A DNA stretch of 57,602 nucleotides from JAUIET01 sp045105115 (GTDB lineage: Bacteria; Pseudomonadota; Gammaproteobacteria; Pseudomonadales; JAUIET01): assembly GCA_045105115.1 (NCBI GenBank), contig JBGCDE010000103.1:1-57602 (forward strand). Reading direction: 5' to 3'. The position numbers were made by a program, and so were the translations under genes. This document shows positions 18,089-26,676 of the stretch, one piece after another. The notes under the pieces were generated by a model. The model searched no databases. It was given only the letters and a program-made list of their open reading frames with translations, and was not told the origin of the DNA. The stretch's first letter is position 1. Every line of letters starts with the position of its first letter.

Positions 18089-19609
18089 ATGATTAAAACG
18101 TATAATGAGGCCCTGGCAAGGAACTTTCTGGGCCAATCACCACAGTGGTACAAGAATTCGATCATCTTCTTTCTGCTGTTCAATCCCTTGGCGCTTTGGT
18201 TGTTCGGACCATTCATCACTGGCTGGATTCTATTACTCGAGTTTATTTTCACACTCGCTTTGGCGCTCAAATGTTATCCACTTCAACCTGGTGGCTTGCT
18301 CGCGATTGAGGCCGTGTTACTGGGTATGACCAGTCCAGAGGCGGTTTACCAGGAAACTATCGGCGCATTCGAAGTCATTCTGCTGCTGGTTTTTATGGTG
18401 GCTGGCATTTATTTTATGAAGGACTTGCTGCTGTTTGTATTCACCAAACTGTTGCTCAAAGTTCGATCTAAACTGTACTTGTCGGTGCTATTTTCTATTG
18501 TTGCGGCCGTACTTTCCGCGTTTCTCGACGCACTAACAGTGACCGCAGTGTTGATCAGTGTCGGAGTAGGTTTCTATTCGGTGTACCACAAAGTCGCCTC
18601 TGGCCATCACAACGAGCACCATCATGGCGACGACACTCACATACATCAATACCAACGCGAACATCTAGAACAGTTTCGCGCTTTTTTGCGCAGCTTGCTG
18701 ATGCACGGAGCCGTCGGTACGGCTCTGGGTGGCGTTTGCACGCTTGTAGGCGAACCGCAGAATTTGTTGATTGCCGAGCGAGCCGGTTGGAATTTCCTGG
18801 AATTCTTCTTAACCATGGCGCCAGTGACCATGCCGGTTCTGATTGGCGGCTTGTGTACCTGCGCATTTCTTGAACTAACAGGCTGGTTTGGCTATGGCGC
18901 AAAGCTACCCGAAGAAGTGCGATGTATTCTAGAAGATTACGACAAGGAACAACGCCTGGAAAGAAATGCACGCGACGACGTTGCCCTGATTGTACAAGCG
19001 GCAGTCGCACTTGTATTAGTTTTAGCTCTTGCCTTTCACGTGGCTTCGGTAGGCTTGGTTGGATTGATGATTATTGTGTTGCTCACAGCATTTAATGGTG
19101 TGATCGAAGAGCATCAAATCGGACATGCTTTTGAAGAGGCGCTGCCTTTCACCGCGCTACTTGTGGTGTTTTTCGCTGTGGTGGCGGTGATTCATGATCA
19201 ACACCTGTTCCAGCCGGTTATAGATTACGTGTTCAGTCTGGATATTGGAGTACAACCGGCCATGTTCTTTGTCGCCAATGGCGTACTATCGATGATTAGC
19301 GACAATGTCTTTGTGGCAACTGTCTATATTAACGAAGTCAGGGCGACTCTGGATGAAGGCAAGATCAGTAGAGAACATTTTGAGATGCTGGCAGTCGCTA
19401 TTAACACCGGTACCAATCTTCCCAGTGTGGCAACTCCCAATGGCCAGGCCGCATTTCTGTTTTTGCTAACGTCTGCGCTTGCACCATTAATCAGGTTATC
19501 TTACGGCCAAATGGTGTTTATGGCGCTGCCTTATACTCTGGTGCTTGGCAGCTTGGGGCTGTTGTGCGTGCTTAACTACCACAGCATTGCGGCAACGATG
19601 GGTTTGTAG
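18089..19609 (+). CDS. nhaB: Na+/H+ antiporter NhaB
   Basis: 506 residues. Inner-membrane antiporter exporting sodium in exchange for protons. The start is the ATG at 18089, which has AAAGGA six nt upstream and gives MIKTYNEALARNFLGQSP, matching the NhaB opening. A GTG at 18062 would add nine unlikely residues. Family landmarks include FLDALTVTAVLISV, ALGGVCTLVGEPQNLLIAERAGW and SDNVFVATVYINE. About 10-12 hydrophobic helices are visible. The loop after about residue 170 is unusually rich in histidine (GHHNEHHHGDDTHIH). The gene diverges from the 17866 gene across a 222-nt gap. Confidence 0.96.
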   Translation: MIKTYNEALARNFLGQSPQWYKNSIIFFLLFNPLALWLFGPFITGWILLLEFIFTLALALKCYPLQPGGLLAIEAVLLGMTSPEAVYQETIGAFEVILLLVFMVAGIYFMKDLLLFVFTKLLLKVRSKLYLSVLFSIVAAVLSAFLDALTVTAVLISVGVGFYSVYHKVASGHHNEHHHGDDTHIHQYQREHLEQFRAFLRSLLMHGAVGTALGGVCTLVGEPQNLLIAERAGWNFLEFFLTMAPVTMPVLIGGLCTCAFLELTGWFGYGAKLPEEVRCILEDYDKEQRLERNARDDVALIVQAAVALVLVLALAFHVASVGLVGLMIIVLLTAFNGVIEEHQIGHAFEEALPFTALLVVFFAVVAVIHDQHLFQPVIDYVFSLDIGVQPAMFFVANGVLSMISDNVFVATVYINEVRATLDEGKISREHFEMLAVAINTGTNLPSVATPNGQAAFLFLLTSALAPLIRLSYGQMVFMALPYTLVLGSLGLLCVLNYHSIAATMGL

Positions 19610-19637
19610 CGGCCCGCAAGCGCGTGTTTGTGGCCAG

Positions 19638-20345
19638 CTACTTTGGCCATACCAGCGCGCCGCCACTCATCTCATCGATGGCGGCAAGCCGTGCTTCATG
19701 AGCCTGAATTTCTGCGGCTGTTGCCGCAATAATACGGCCAGGCTGACGCCCTTTGATTTTAATATGTTCACGAACAACACCATTGCCCTGCTGATCATTT
19801 TCGCCATCAGCCGTCAGGCTTAGTCGTGTCTGGCCGCCAGTCATTACCAGGTAAAGGTCTGCCAGAATCTCCGCGTCAAGCAATGCGCCATGCAAATCGC
19901 GCTGCGAATTGTCAACGTCGTAACGTTTGCACAGTGCGTCCAGATTATTTTTTTGGCCAGGGTGTTTTTGTCGTGCCAGAACCAAAGAATCAACGACCGT
20001 GCATATGTCTTTGATTCGTACCGAATGACCAAGCAGTGCAAGCTCATTGTCTAAAAAGCCAATGTCGAACGGTGCATTGTGGATAACCAGCTCTGCGCCC
20101 CTGACAAACTCTATAAACTCTTCAGCGATGCCCGCAAATAAAGGTTTGTCTTGAAGGCTTTCCAGAGATATTCCATGGACTTCTTGCGCGCCCTCATCAA
20201 TCTCGCGCTCTGGATTGATATACTGGTGATAGTGGCTGCCAGTCAGTCGACGCTTTTCAATTTCCACGGCGCCAATTTCAATAATGCGATGCCCCGCTCT
20301 GGGCTCCAGGCCAGTGGTTTCTGTATCCAGTACTATTTGTCTCAT
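19638..20345 (-). CDS. dnaQ: DNA polymerase III epsilon subunit (proofreading exonuclease)
   Basis: 235 residues, DnaQ/DEDDh 3'-5' exonuclease. The catalytic residues are visible: D7 and E9 in LDTETTGL, D94 in HNAPFDIGF, and H152 and D157 in LHGALLDAE. A C-terminal extension of about 45 residues is present for binding the polymerase alpha subunit. Its start overlaps the rnhA stop (4-nt ATGA overlap), so translation is coupled. It converges with nhaB. Confidence 0.97.
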   Translation of the reverse strand: MRQIVLDTETTGLEPRAGHRIIEIGAVEIEKRRLTGSHYHQYINPEREIDEGAQEVHGISLESLQDKPLFAGIAEEFIEFVRGAELVIHNAPFDIGFLDNELALLGHSVRIKDICTVVDSLVLARQKHPGQKNNLDALCKRYDVDNSQRDLHGALLDAEILADLYLVMTGGQTRLSLTADGENDQQGNGVVREHIKIKGRQPGRIIAATAAEIQAHEARLAAIDEMSGGALVWPK

Positions 20346-20794
20346 CGACTACCTTCCATATCGTCAATACCTAGATTGGCCAGCTGATCTGCTATCTCGT
20401 TCTCGCGGTGACCACTATGGCCCTTTACCCACAACCACTCAACGCAGTGTCTGGCACTTTGCTCATCAAGCTCTTTCCATAGATCAACGTTCTTGACAGG
20501 TTTCTTGGCCGCTGTTTTCCAACCATTTTTTTTCCAGTTTGCCATCCAGCTCATAATACCCTGGCGAACATACTGGGAATCTGTGGTAAGACGCACCTTG
20601 CAAGACTTATTGAGCGCTTTCAGGCCCTCAATAGCCGCCCGTAGCTCCATACGATTATTAGTGGTATCGCCTTCACCGCCGTGCAGTTTCTTCTCAATTG
20701 CACCAGCACGCATCAATACACCCCAGCCACCCGGTCCAGGGTTGCCGCGGCAGGCGCCATCGGTAAACAATTCAACCAATTGCAATTCAGCCAT
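20342..20794 (-). CDS. rnhA: Ribonuclease HI
   Basis: 150 residues, monomeric RNase HI that removes RNA from RNA/DNA hybrids. The catalytic set is D12 (LFTDGACRGNPGPGGWG), E50 (NNRMELRAA), D72 (TTDSQYV), H127-130 region (KGHSGH) and D136 (NEIADQLA). It overlaps the upstream methyltransferase gene by 8 nt and dnaQ by 4 nt. Unlike E. coli, where rnhA and dnaQ diverge, here they are co-directional as in Pseudomonas. Confidence 0.97.
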   Translation of the reverse strand: MAELQLVELFTDGACRGNPGPGGWGVLMRAGAIEKKLHGGEGDTTNNRMELRAAIEGLKALNKSCKVRLTTDSQYVRQGIMSWMANWKKNGWKTAAKKPVKNVDLWKELDEQSARHCVEWLWVKGHSGHRENEIADQLANLGIDDMEGSR

Positions 20795-21545
20795 TCTTTA
20801 TAGTCTCTCTCGCCGCACGGGTACTTGGCGTCATGATAGGTACACCCAGGCCTGGGGTTAACCCCGACCATCTTCTACGAACAGGCGTGAAAGTGCTGCT
20901 ACGCTTTTTCGCGCATACCACAGCGCTTGCTCCAAATGGACGTGTTAAACGGTGCAGCGGACGCTCAAATTTGAGCATTTTTTCAGCCAACCCAGGACGG
21001 TGAATAATGGGGAGATGCCAGCAATGATCAACGGAATCTACTGAGAAATCCAGCAACTGCAGCCAATCGGATAATTTCGAGCTTCCTGGTGAGGCCATCC
21101 TCCAGGTTTTTTTCTGCCATTTGCCAAACAGTTTTTGCTGCAGACCCAGCATGCTCCATGGATTGAAAAGAGCGATCACTATGACGCCTTCAGGACGCAC
21201 TACTCTGGCAGCTTCGCGAAGAATCGCGTGGGGGTCATCTGCAAATTCAAGCACGTGATGAATTAGCAAGCAGTCGACGCTGTGTTGCTCAAGTGGCAGG
21301 TCTGCGAAATCACTCAGCGCGGCATACACGCCACCCGCCGCGGCCTCCGGCGCCAAGGCGAAACAATGATTTATCTGGCTGGCATTAAACAGCCTGGTTT
21401 GTTGAAGTATGCCCAACTGCAGCAAATGAACACCAAAAACAGGTCGCAGCAGGCGATCTATCGCTCGTTGTTCAGTGAGCATAAATTGCTGTCCAGCTGC
21501 TGAATATAGCCAGCGCGCAGCCGTTTGTTGTTCCTTGTGAAGCAT
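20787..21545 (-). CDS. YafS-like SAM-dependent methyltransferase
   Basis: 252 residues. A class I methyltransferase fold of the YafS type found next to rnhA in gammaproteobacteria: LLIHHVLEFADDPHAILREAARVVRPEGVIVIALFNPWS covers motifs beyond the SAM site (shown here in pieces: HHVLEFADDP, ARVVRPEGV, LFNPWS). The usual GxGxG motif I is degenerate (LLQLGILQQ), as is common in YafS, so activity is uncertain. Substrate unknown. It heads the operon methyltransferase-rnhA-dnaQ and diverges from mltD. Confidence 0.88.
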   Translation of the reverse strand: MLHKEQQTAARWLYSAAGQQFMLTEQRAIDRLLRPVFGVHLLQLGILQQTRLFNASQINHCFALAPEAAAGGVYAALSDFADLPLEQHSVDCLLIHHVLEFADDPHAILREAARVVRPEGVIVIALFNPWSMLGLQQKLFGKWQKKTWRMASPGSSKLSDWLQLLDFSVDSVDHCWHLPIIHRPGLAEKMLKFERPLHRLTRPFGASAVVCAKKRSSTFTPVRRRWSGLTPGLGVPIMTPSTRAARETIKNG

Positions 21546-21810
21546 GTCGGCGATGTTACCTCAAACAATCTTGTGCCGCATTGCACACAGACTTTATATG
21601 ACATTTAAACAACAGGTGATTACCATAACCGCTTGTTACTTTCGGACACCGCTCGAGAAGTAATGCGGGCCCACCCGACTCAAATAGACATCCAATCGCC
21701 CTCAGGTCACACGCTTGCAGAAATCGCGTTTAGCTGTACGCCGCGCTTGCATCTATACTCTTTTAAAGTGGTCTCGTGTTGTTCTAGCCATCGTTAAAAC
21801 AGTTATTTAT

Positions 21811-23430
21811 ATGAATAAAAACAAAATCTTAGAGGCTTTTTCTATATCAGTTCTAGCACTTCTAGCGTCATGTAGTCTGCCGCCTTCTTCTGAGCTGGCC
21901 AATGAATCAACAATTCCTGAGCCAATTTTAGAGCTGACAACCGCATCGCAACCACCTCATTGTGAACCAGAAGATGAGCTCGCTGATCGCTGGCTGCAGG
22001 ACCCTGCTACTGCAGAGCAATATCTGCCCGCCAAAAAACACGCCGATCTTTGGACGCGAATTGAACAAGGGTTCGAAATTCCCAAGCAAACCAACAAACG
22101 GATATCTGCGCAAAAGCAGTGGTTTCTGCGAAATACGGATTACATGGATCGCGTTAGTCGTCGATCTGCACGCTATCTGCATTATGTCGTGACCGAATTG
22201 GAAGAGGCGAATATGCCTATGGAACTGGCGCTACTGCCTATTGTAGAAAGCGCTTTTGACCCTTTTGCCTATAGCCATGCTCGAGCCTCAGGAATGTGGC
22301 AATTTATCGGAGCCACCGGCAAACGATATGGCATGAAGCAGAACTGGTGGTATGACGGGCGCCGAGATATCGTTGCCTCAACCGCCGGCGCCATTGCCTA
22401 CCTCAGAGACCTTCAGAAGGAATTTAATGGCGATTGGTTACTGGCACTGGCCGCTTACAATACTGGCGAAGGTAACGTAAGAAAGGCGATTCGACGTAAC
22501 AAGCGAGCCGGCAAACCTACCGATTTCTGGAGCCTGCGTTTACCAAGAGAGACTCGAATGTATGTGCCGCGTCTGCTTGCTGTTGCCGAGCTATTGCAGC
22601 AAAAAAACAGCAATGGTCAGGTTTTTAACCCCATTACGGATGAAGCCTACTTTGCTATCGTACAAACCGGATCGCAGCTTGATCTTGCGCAAGCTGCTGC
22701 CTTGGGTGGTCTCGACATGGAAGAGATTTATCTGCTGAACCCCGGACTCAATCGATGGGCCACGCCTCCTGATGGACCGCATCGCTTGCTTATCCCAGCT
22801 AAAAACGCAGGTTTGTTCGTCGACTCGCTAAGATCTCTGCCGGTCAAAGAGAGAGTAAGCTGGCAGCGCTACACCATTCGCACAGGCGACACTTTGTCGA
22901 CGATTGCCCGTAAATTTAATACCTCGGTATCGGTGATCAAATCGGCTAACAAGCTGGGCAGTAATCGAATCAGAGTAAACCGGTCGCTACTTATTCCTGC
23001 GGCGATGAAGAAAGACTCTCAGTATGCTTTAAGTGACTCGCAGCGGCGTGCGAGAAAGGCCGCCCGTGCCAAGGGGTCTGGCAGCAAAATAAAGTATACA
23101 GTTCGCTCAGGCGACAGCCTCTGGAGTATTGCCAAGCAGCACAAAGTATCAGTGAAACAGCTCGCCAGTTGGAACAGCATGGTGCCTCGTGATCCGCTAC
23201 GCAAAGGCCAAACCTTGCAAATCTGGACTTCTGCAACACAAGCAAGCAGCGGGCAAATGATTCGCAAGGTGGGCTATAAAGTACGACGCGGCGATTCACT
23301 GTCACGCATAGCGCAGCGCTTTCGAGTGGCAACAGACGATATCAGTCGTTGGAATGGCATACGTAAAAGCAGCATTTTGCGGCCGGGTCAGTCACTGACT
23401 CTTTATGTAGATGTGCGTAACGCGATCTGA
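21811..23430 (+). CDS. mltD: Membrane-bound lytic murein transglycosylase D
   Basis: 539 residues from the ATG at 21811. This start gives a lipoprotein signal peptide (MNKNKILEAFSISVLALLASC) with lipobox LLAS|C; an upstream TTG at 21715 would bury it and is rejected. The SLT catalytic domain spans about 100-250, with the catalytic Glu in LLPIVESAFDPFAYS (about 145) and the motifs SGMWQFIGATG and ALAAYNTGEGNV. Three LysM peptidoglycan-binding repeats follow at about 350-393, 430-473 and 490-533 (YTIRTGDTLSTIA, YTVRSGDSLWSIA, YKVRRGDSLSRIA). It cleaves glycan strands to 1,6-anhydro ends. The E. coli neighbour gloB is missing between mltD and the methyltransferase. Confidence 0.95.
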   Translation: MNKNKILEAFSISVLALLASCSLPPSSELANESTIPEPILELTTASQPPHCEPEDELADRWLQDPATAEQYLPAKKHADLWTRIEQGFEIPKQTNKRISAQKQWFLRNTDYMDRVSRRSARYLHYVVTELEEANMPMELALLPIVESAFDPFAYSHARASGMWQFIGATGKRYGMKQNWWYDGRRDIVASTAGAIAYLRDLQKEFNGDWLLALAAYNTGEGNVRKAIRRNKRAGKPTDFWSLRLPRETRMYVPRLLAVAELLQQKNSNGQVFNPITDEAYFAIVQTGSQLDLAQAAALGGLDMEEIYLLNPGLNRWATPPDGPHRLLIPAKNAGLFVDSLRSLPVKERVSWQRYTIRTGDTLSTIARKFNTSVSVIKSANKLGSNRIRVNRSLLIPAAMKKDSQYALSDSQRRARKAARAKGSGSKIKYTVRSGDSLWSIAKQHKVSVKQLASWNSMVPRDPLRKGQTLQIWTSATQASSGQMIRKVGYKVRRGDSLSRIAQRFRVATDDISRWNGIRKSSILRPGQSLTLYVDVRNAI

Positions 23431-23465
23431 AGCTTTATACTTCTGCGAAGTTTTACTTTTAGGTT

Positions 23466-24149
23466 TTGACGCACTTGTCGTACTCGCACACCTCAACAGT
23501 TTTTACATTTACTGCACTTCTGGTGTGCTCATTGCTGACATCTTGCGCTGGCAATCAAGCTGTTACAGGCGCAATCGATCATAGCGAACAGGTCAGCGCA
23601 ATAATTGTGAGCGTGGATCAGAAACGCAGACCTTTGGCATCAGACCCGCTCGCTGGTCAAGAAATTCAGGTTTGGTTTCCAGCCGTGGCCGGACATTTAT
23701 TTGGTACACCCAACGTAGAATCCAGCTGGAGCGCAACACCGGATGAGAAAGGAACGTTTGTATTTCCGTTAGCGGACATAGCTGCCGAACTTGAGAAAAT
23801 GTCACTGGCTTTCGATGCCAGCGAGACAGCTTTGTTACTGGAGCCAGAAGACACTCGGTTTGCAAGAATCAGTAGTTTTGCGGTGCGGGAGTTTGACGGA
23901 GAACTACTCGGGCGCGCTAGCTGGAATGATCCTCAATCTCATTCCGAATTGATACTGGTGTATTTTGACAGGGCCTGCAGAATGCTCGGGTCGGTATTTT
24001 ATGGTGAAGACGAGGTACGCGTGGACCTGCAGATTCCTGCCCCTGGTCTTTATTGGCTACGCAAGCATCGCTCATTATTTGGCTCCATACGTCTGCTGAA
24101 GAGCTCAGAGCCACAAAGTCTGGTACTCGCGATTGAGTCAGCGGACTGA
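23466..24149 (+). CDS. Putative lipoprotein of unknown function
   Basis: 227 residues from a TTG start. A signal peptide ends at the lipobox SLLTS|CAG, so the product is probably lipid-anchored. The body looks beta-rich and soluble, with a segment LAGQEIQVWFPAVAGHLFGTPNVES that suggests a carboxypeptidase-like or transthyretin-type fold, but I recognise no family. It starts 35 nt after mltD and may share its transcript. The start is uncertain; a TTG at 23475 is also possible. Confidence 0.7.
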   Translation: MTHLSYSHTSTVFTFTALLVCSLLTSCAGNQAVTGAIDHSEQVSAIIVSVDQKRRPLASDPLAGQEIQVWFPAVAGHLFGTPNVESSWSATPDEKGTFVFPLADIAAELEKMSLAFDASETALLLEPEDTRFARISSFAVREFDGELLGRASWNDPQSHSELILVYFDRACRMLGSVFYGEDEVRVDLQIPAPGLYWLRKHRSLFGSIRLLKSSEPQSLVLAIESAD

Positions 24150-24214
24150 TAATTACCTTCTGGTGAGCGTCGAAATTCCTTACAAACCAACTAAGGCAGA
24201 TTCAAAGTAATCGC

Positions 24215-24237
24215 TCTATATATTTGTAATATATAGA
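24215..24237. repeat. AT-rich perfect inverted repeat upstream of the 24341 gene
   Basis: Arms TCTATATAT and ATATATAGA flank a 5-nt centre (TTGTA). It is 104 nt before the ATG at 24341 in a 191-nt gap. It could be an operator or simply a promoter-associated AT stretch. No U-run follows, so it is not a terminator. Confidence 0.5.
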
Positions 24238-24340
24238 TATTTCCATACTGGCCTGATTCCTGCTTTAAGTTCATACACAGAGTTATGAATGTTCGAACTA
24301 CTCCCAGAGTAGGACGACAGCAGGCAGTCAGGAGATTTAC

Positions 24341-24736
24341 ATGGTTCGCAGAGCTGGTGAAGAAAACAGAACAACAAATTTCTTTCGAACCGAACGCTAC
24401 GTTCAAATTAACGAGCAATGGTATTTTATGACTCGAGGCGGGTCGCAGGAAGGTCCGTTTCGAAACAGAATGGAAGCCGAAGAGTCATTACTGCTATTCA
24501 TTGCTGTTCGAAACAGCACTCTCGATCACGAACAAACCGCCCTTGCTAGCAAAGTAAACGCTCTAGCCAACAAACGGAGCGATACCGGTTTTCCATTTGG
24601 TCAAGTAGCCAAGGTTGAGACCGCGCCTTTCAACGTTAGGCGTATTGAATTTACCCCGGTCGCACAAGACGTGCAAGAGCTGGACGGCGCGAAGGCTAGC
24701 AGCGCTAACGACAGCTTCCATTTTTGCTGTCTATAG
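24341..24736 (+). CDS. Small protein of unknown function (DUF6316-like)
   Basis: 131 residues, ATG start with CAGGAG six nt upstream. The N-terminal half (ERYVQINEQWYFMTRGGSQEGPFRNRMEAEESLLLFI) has the look of a small domain known from Pseudomonas proteins with the pattern WYFxTRxGxxEGPF; from memory this is DUF6316. No signal peptide or membrane helix. Function unknown. The C-terminus (HFCCL) is Cys-rich. Confidence 0.72.
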   Translation: MVRRAGEENRTTNFFRTERYVQINEQWYFMTRGGSQEGPFRNRMEAEESLLLFIAVRNSTLDHEQTALASKVNALANKRSDTGFPFGQVAKVETAPFNVRRIEFTPVAQDVQELDGAKASSANDSFHFCCL

Positions 24737-24779
24737 TGAAATCAATAACTGTAGACCTCACACATGGTGCTTGCCTGCA

Positions 24780-25871
24780 TCAGTAACTGGATTGTCTGAC
24801 TTGACGGATTCGGTCATAGACAACTTTCCGAATTCGATTAACGGCGCCCAGCGGCCTGTGACTTTCAAGACCGTGCCATGGATTAAACGCCATTGCCTCA
24901 CAGCGCGCCAGCTGCTCCTCACTGTCAAACACTTGTTGTTTGAAGTGCAGCTCGCCTATAGAGTGAAATGGCGATGCATCCTCCGGCCAACGCGTAACAA
25001 CGTCTTCTACGGAATAGTCGCCTTTCGGTCTTCTTTGCACCATAAATTTCATGCACCCAGAGGAGTCAGCCAAGGTAGAAGCCATCGCTGCCCTTAGAAA
25101 ATCAGGCTGCTCTTCATCGGCACTACTCGCTGTTTTGACTGGCTCGCAAGCTTCAACCGAGTACTTTACAACGTGCTTACGACTTCCTTCACCTAGCTGA
25201 TAAGGCACCACCGACCAATAGCGAGCGGTAATCGGATTATCAATATGGCTGTTCAACATCTTATAGGCGTTATACAGGCCACGCACACCGAGAACAAAAG
25301 GCAGCTTTAGCCACTGCCACCATTGGCCCGACGCATTAATTTCGAAGAACTTGGCGTAATCAGCTGCCTCATTAACGAAAAATACTGGATGGCTGATCAG
25401 AAGAAAGTCCTGGCTGTCAGTTTGAGACTCGATATCGACCAACTTAGCCCCAGGTACATCGTGTAACTTAATTGCCATTCCGCGAGTATCACCTTTGCCA
25501 TCAGCTTGCTGTACATCAGGACTGCCGTTTGAGAAACGCACTGTCGCGCTATAGACAGCACCCGGTAGGAAAACCCCTGCTTGAAAGTCTTTGGGAATAC
25601 TGTCATGAACTCGAAACTCAGCGACTGGGCAGCCATGGGCTTTGGGGTGCGCATCGCGCCGAATAATCTCGTTATCATAACGCCCTCGAATTTCACGTTC
25701 GACAATGTCGCCTATAGTCTGCGCGTGCTGTTGCTCGCCCACATGCAGATGCTCACCAAGACTTTCGTCTGCCACAGGGTAGGTTAGCTGCGGCAACGCT
25801 TGCGCTGTTGAAATGACAAGCAGACTCAATATGGCTATTGATTTCAATAGACTGTTTCCCGAAATACTCAT
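24780..25871 (-). CDS. Secreted catalase-family haem protein
   Basis: 363 residues. A signal peptide (about 1-25, SIAILSLLVISTAQA) is followed by a minimal catalase-like domain of the SrpA/catalase-related kind. The distal His is probably in HPKAHGCPVAEF and the substrate-channel segment is YSATVRFSNGSPD. GMAIKLHDVPG and QDFLLISHPVFF follow, and the proximal Tyr is expected in ARYWSVVPYQLG. At this length it lacks the C-terminal flavodoxin or wrap regions of true catalases. Family members may be peroxidases or lipid-peroxide-processing enzymes; the substrate is unknown. It converges with the 24341 gene and diverges from the DUF2835 gene. Confidence 0.85.
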   Translation of the reverse strand: MSISGNSLLKSIAILSLLVISTAQALPQLTYPVADESLGEHLHVGEQQHAQTIGDIVEREIRGRYDNEIIRRDAHPKAHGCPVAEFRVHDSIPKDFQAGVFLPGAVYSATVRFSNGSPDVQQADGKGDTRGMAIKLHDVPGAKLVDIESQTDSQDFLLISHPVFFVNEAADYAKFFEINASGQWWQWLKLPFVLGVRGLYNAYKMLNSHIDNPITARYWSVVPYQLGEGSRKHVVKYSVEACEPVKTASSADEEQPDFLRAAMASTLADSSGCMKFMVQRRPKGDYSVEDVVTRWPEDASPFHSIGELHFKQQVFDSEEQLARCEAMAFNPWHGLESHRPLGAVNRIRKVVYDRIRQVRQSSY

Positions 25872-25942
25872 ACAAAGACCTTGTACATCAGTTGAATTTA
25901 TTTAATTCCACTACGGCATCGTAGCGCAGAAATTGGCCACAC

Positions 25943-25961
25943 TTGCGAATGTTATTCGCAA
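25943..25961. promoter_or_regulatory. Perfect palindrome in the divergent gap, likely operator
   Basis: Arms TTGCGAAT and ATTCGCAA, 8 bp each, around a GTT centre. It lies about 70 nt upstream of both the catalase-family gene and the DUF2835 gene. Size and symmetry fit a dimeric repressor or activator site. No regulator gene is adjacent. Confidence 0.55.
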
Positions 25962-26030
25962 CTACTTTACTTTTAGAAAGGAGCATCAGGATAAGACCTG
26001 CACTGTAAATTTCAAGGAAGAGAGCTCTGC

Positions 26031-26267
26031 ATGAGCACAATACGAATTTATCTCAACATTCCAAAGCAGACCCTGCTGCAGTACTACAAAGGCAGTGCAC
26101 GAAGCGTGCTGACTACTGCGAGTGATGGTCGTCGGATACGTTTTCCAATTGCCTGTTTAAGACCTTTTGTTCGCAGTGATGGTATTCGGGGAAGTTTCGA
26201 ATTAGAAATTGACGCAGACAATCGCTTGCACAATATTCGACCCCTTGGACAATCGGCCATCAGGTAG
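26031..26267 (+). CDS. DUF2835 family protein
   Basis: 78 residues. Small soluble protein with IYLNIPKQTLLQYYKGSARS and RRIRFPIACLRPFVRSDGIRGSFEL, matching DUF2835, a short gammaproteobacterial family of unknown function. GGAAGAGAG precedes the ATG. No close operon partner on the same strand. Confidence 0.88.
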   Translation: MSTIRIYLNIPKQTLLQYYKGSARSVLTTASDGRRIRFPIACLRPFVRSDGIRGSFELEIDADNRLHNIRPLGQSAIR

Positions 26268-26676
26268 CCAATAGGATGACCTTGCACCCTATAAATTGCT
26301 CCAGGCTAGACACAAGCTGTTTTCGCTCACAAGGTGCTCTGATACTTTAGCGTTTGTAGAGCCGCTATCGACCTGCAGTAAATTTTCTTGAAACCAAAGC
26401 CATCAGCGCTGAATTGCATTCATGATTCAGGTTTTGTTCAGTTCAACTGCAATATCATTTATTACATACAAAAAGTGATCACATATCGATCACCCTGTTC
26501 AAGTCTTGTTCAATTAGTTTGCTCTGCTGCGGCAGGTGTCGGTCTATGCCCCTTCCCTGCCATTTTTTTCTAACGGATATTTTTTGCGTTTATGCGAATT
26601 GGTTCTATTCTTTTGTTGTAACCAGTTCACTTTCAAAGTGACAAGTAATTCACTTATGTAACGAGCGAGATGAGCA
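26268..26676. other. 409-nt gap with possible small RNA or leader
   Basis: No protein gene is visible. The gap holds several inverted repeats (GTGATC/GATCAC near 26477-26495; ATTGCA/TGCAAT; TCACTTT/AAAGTGA at 26627-26641) and a terminator-like hairpin at 26531-26569. It may encode a small RNA or be the leader of the coiled-coil gene at 26677. I could not define a promoter. Confidence 0.35.
26531..26569 (+). terminator. Possible intrinsic terminator inside the 26268-26676 gap
   Basis: The stem GGCAGG/CCTGCC has a rather large 19-nt loop and is followed directly by ATTTTTTT. It cannot serve the DUF2835 gene economically, being 260 nt downstream, so it may end an unannotated RNA. Confidence 0.45.

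Noticed and set aside
18555..19010. 151-residue open frame antisense to nhaB
   Set aside because: It lies wholly inside nhaB on the other strand, has Arg/Ser-rich composition typical of a shadow frame, and no domain.
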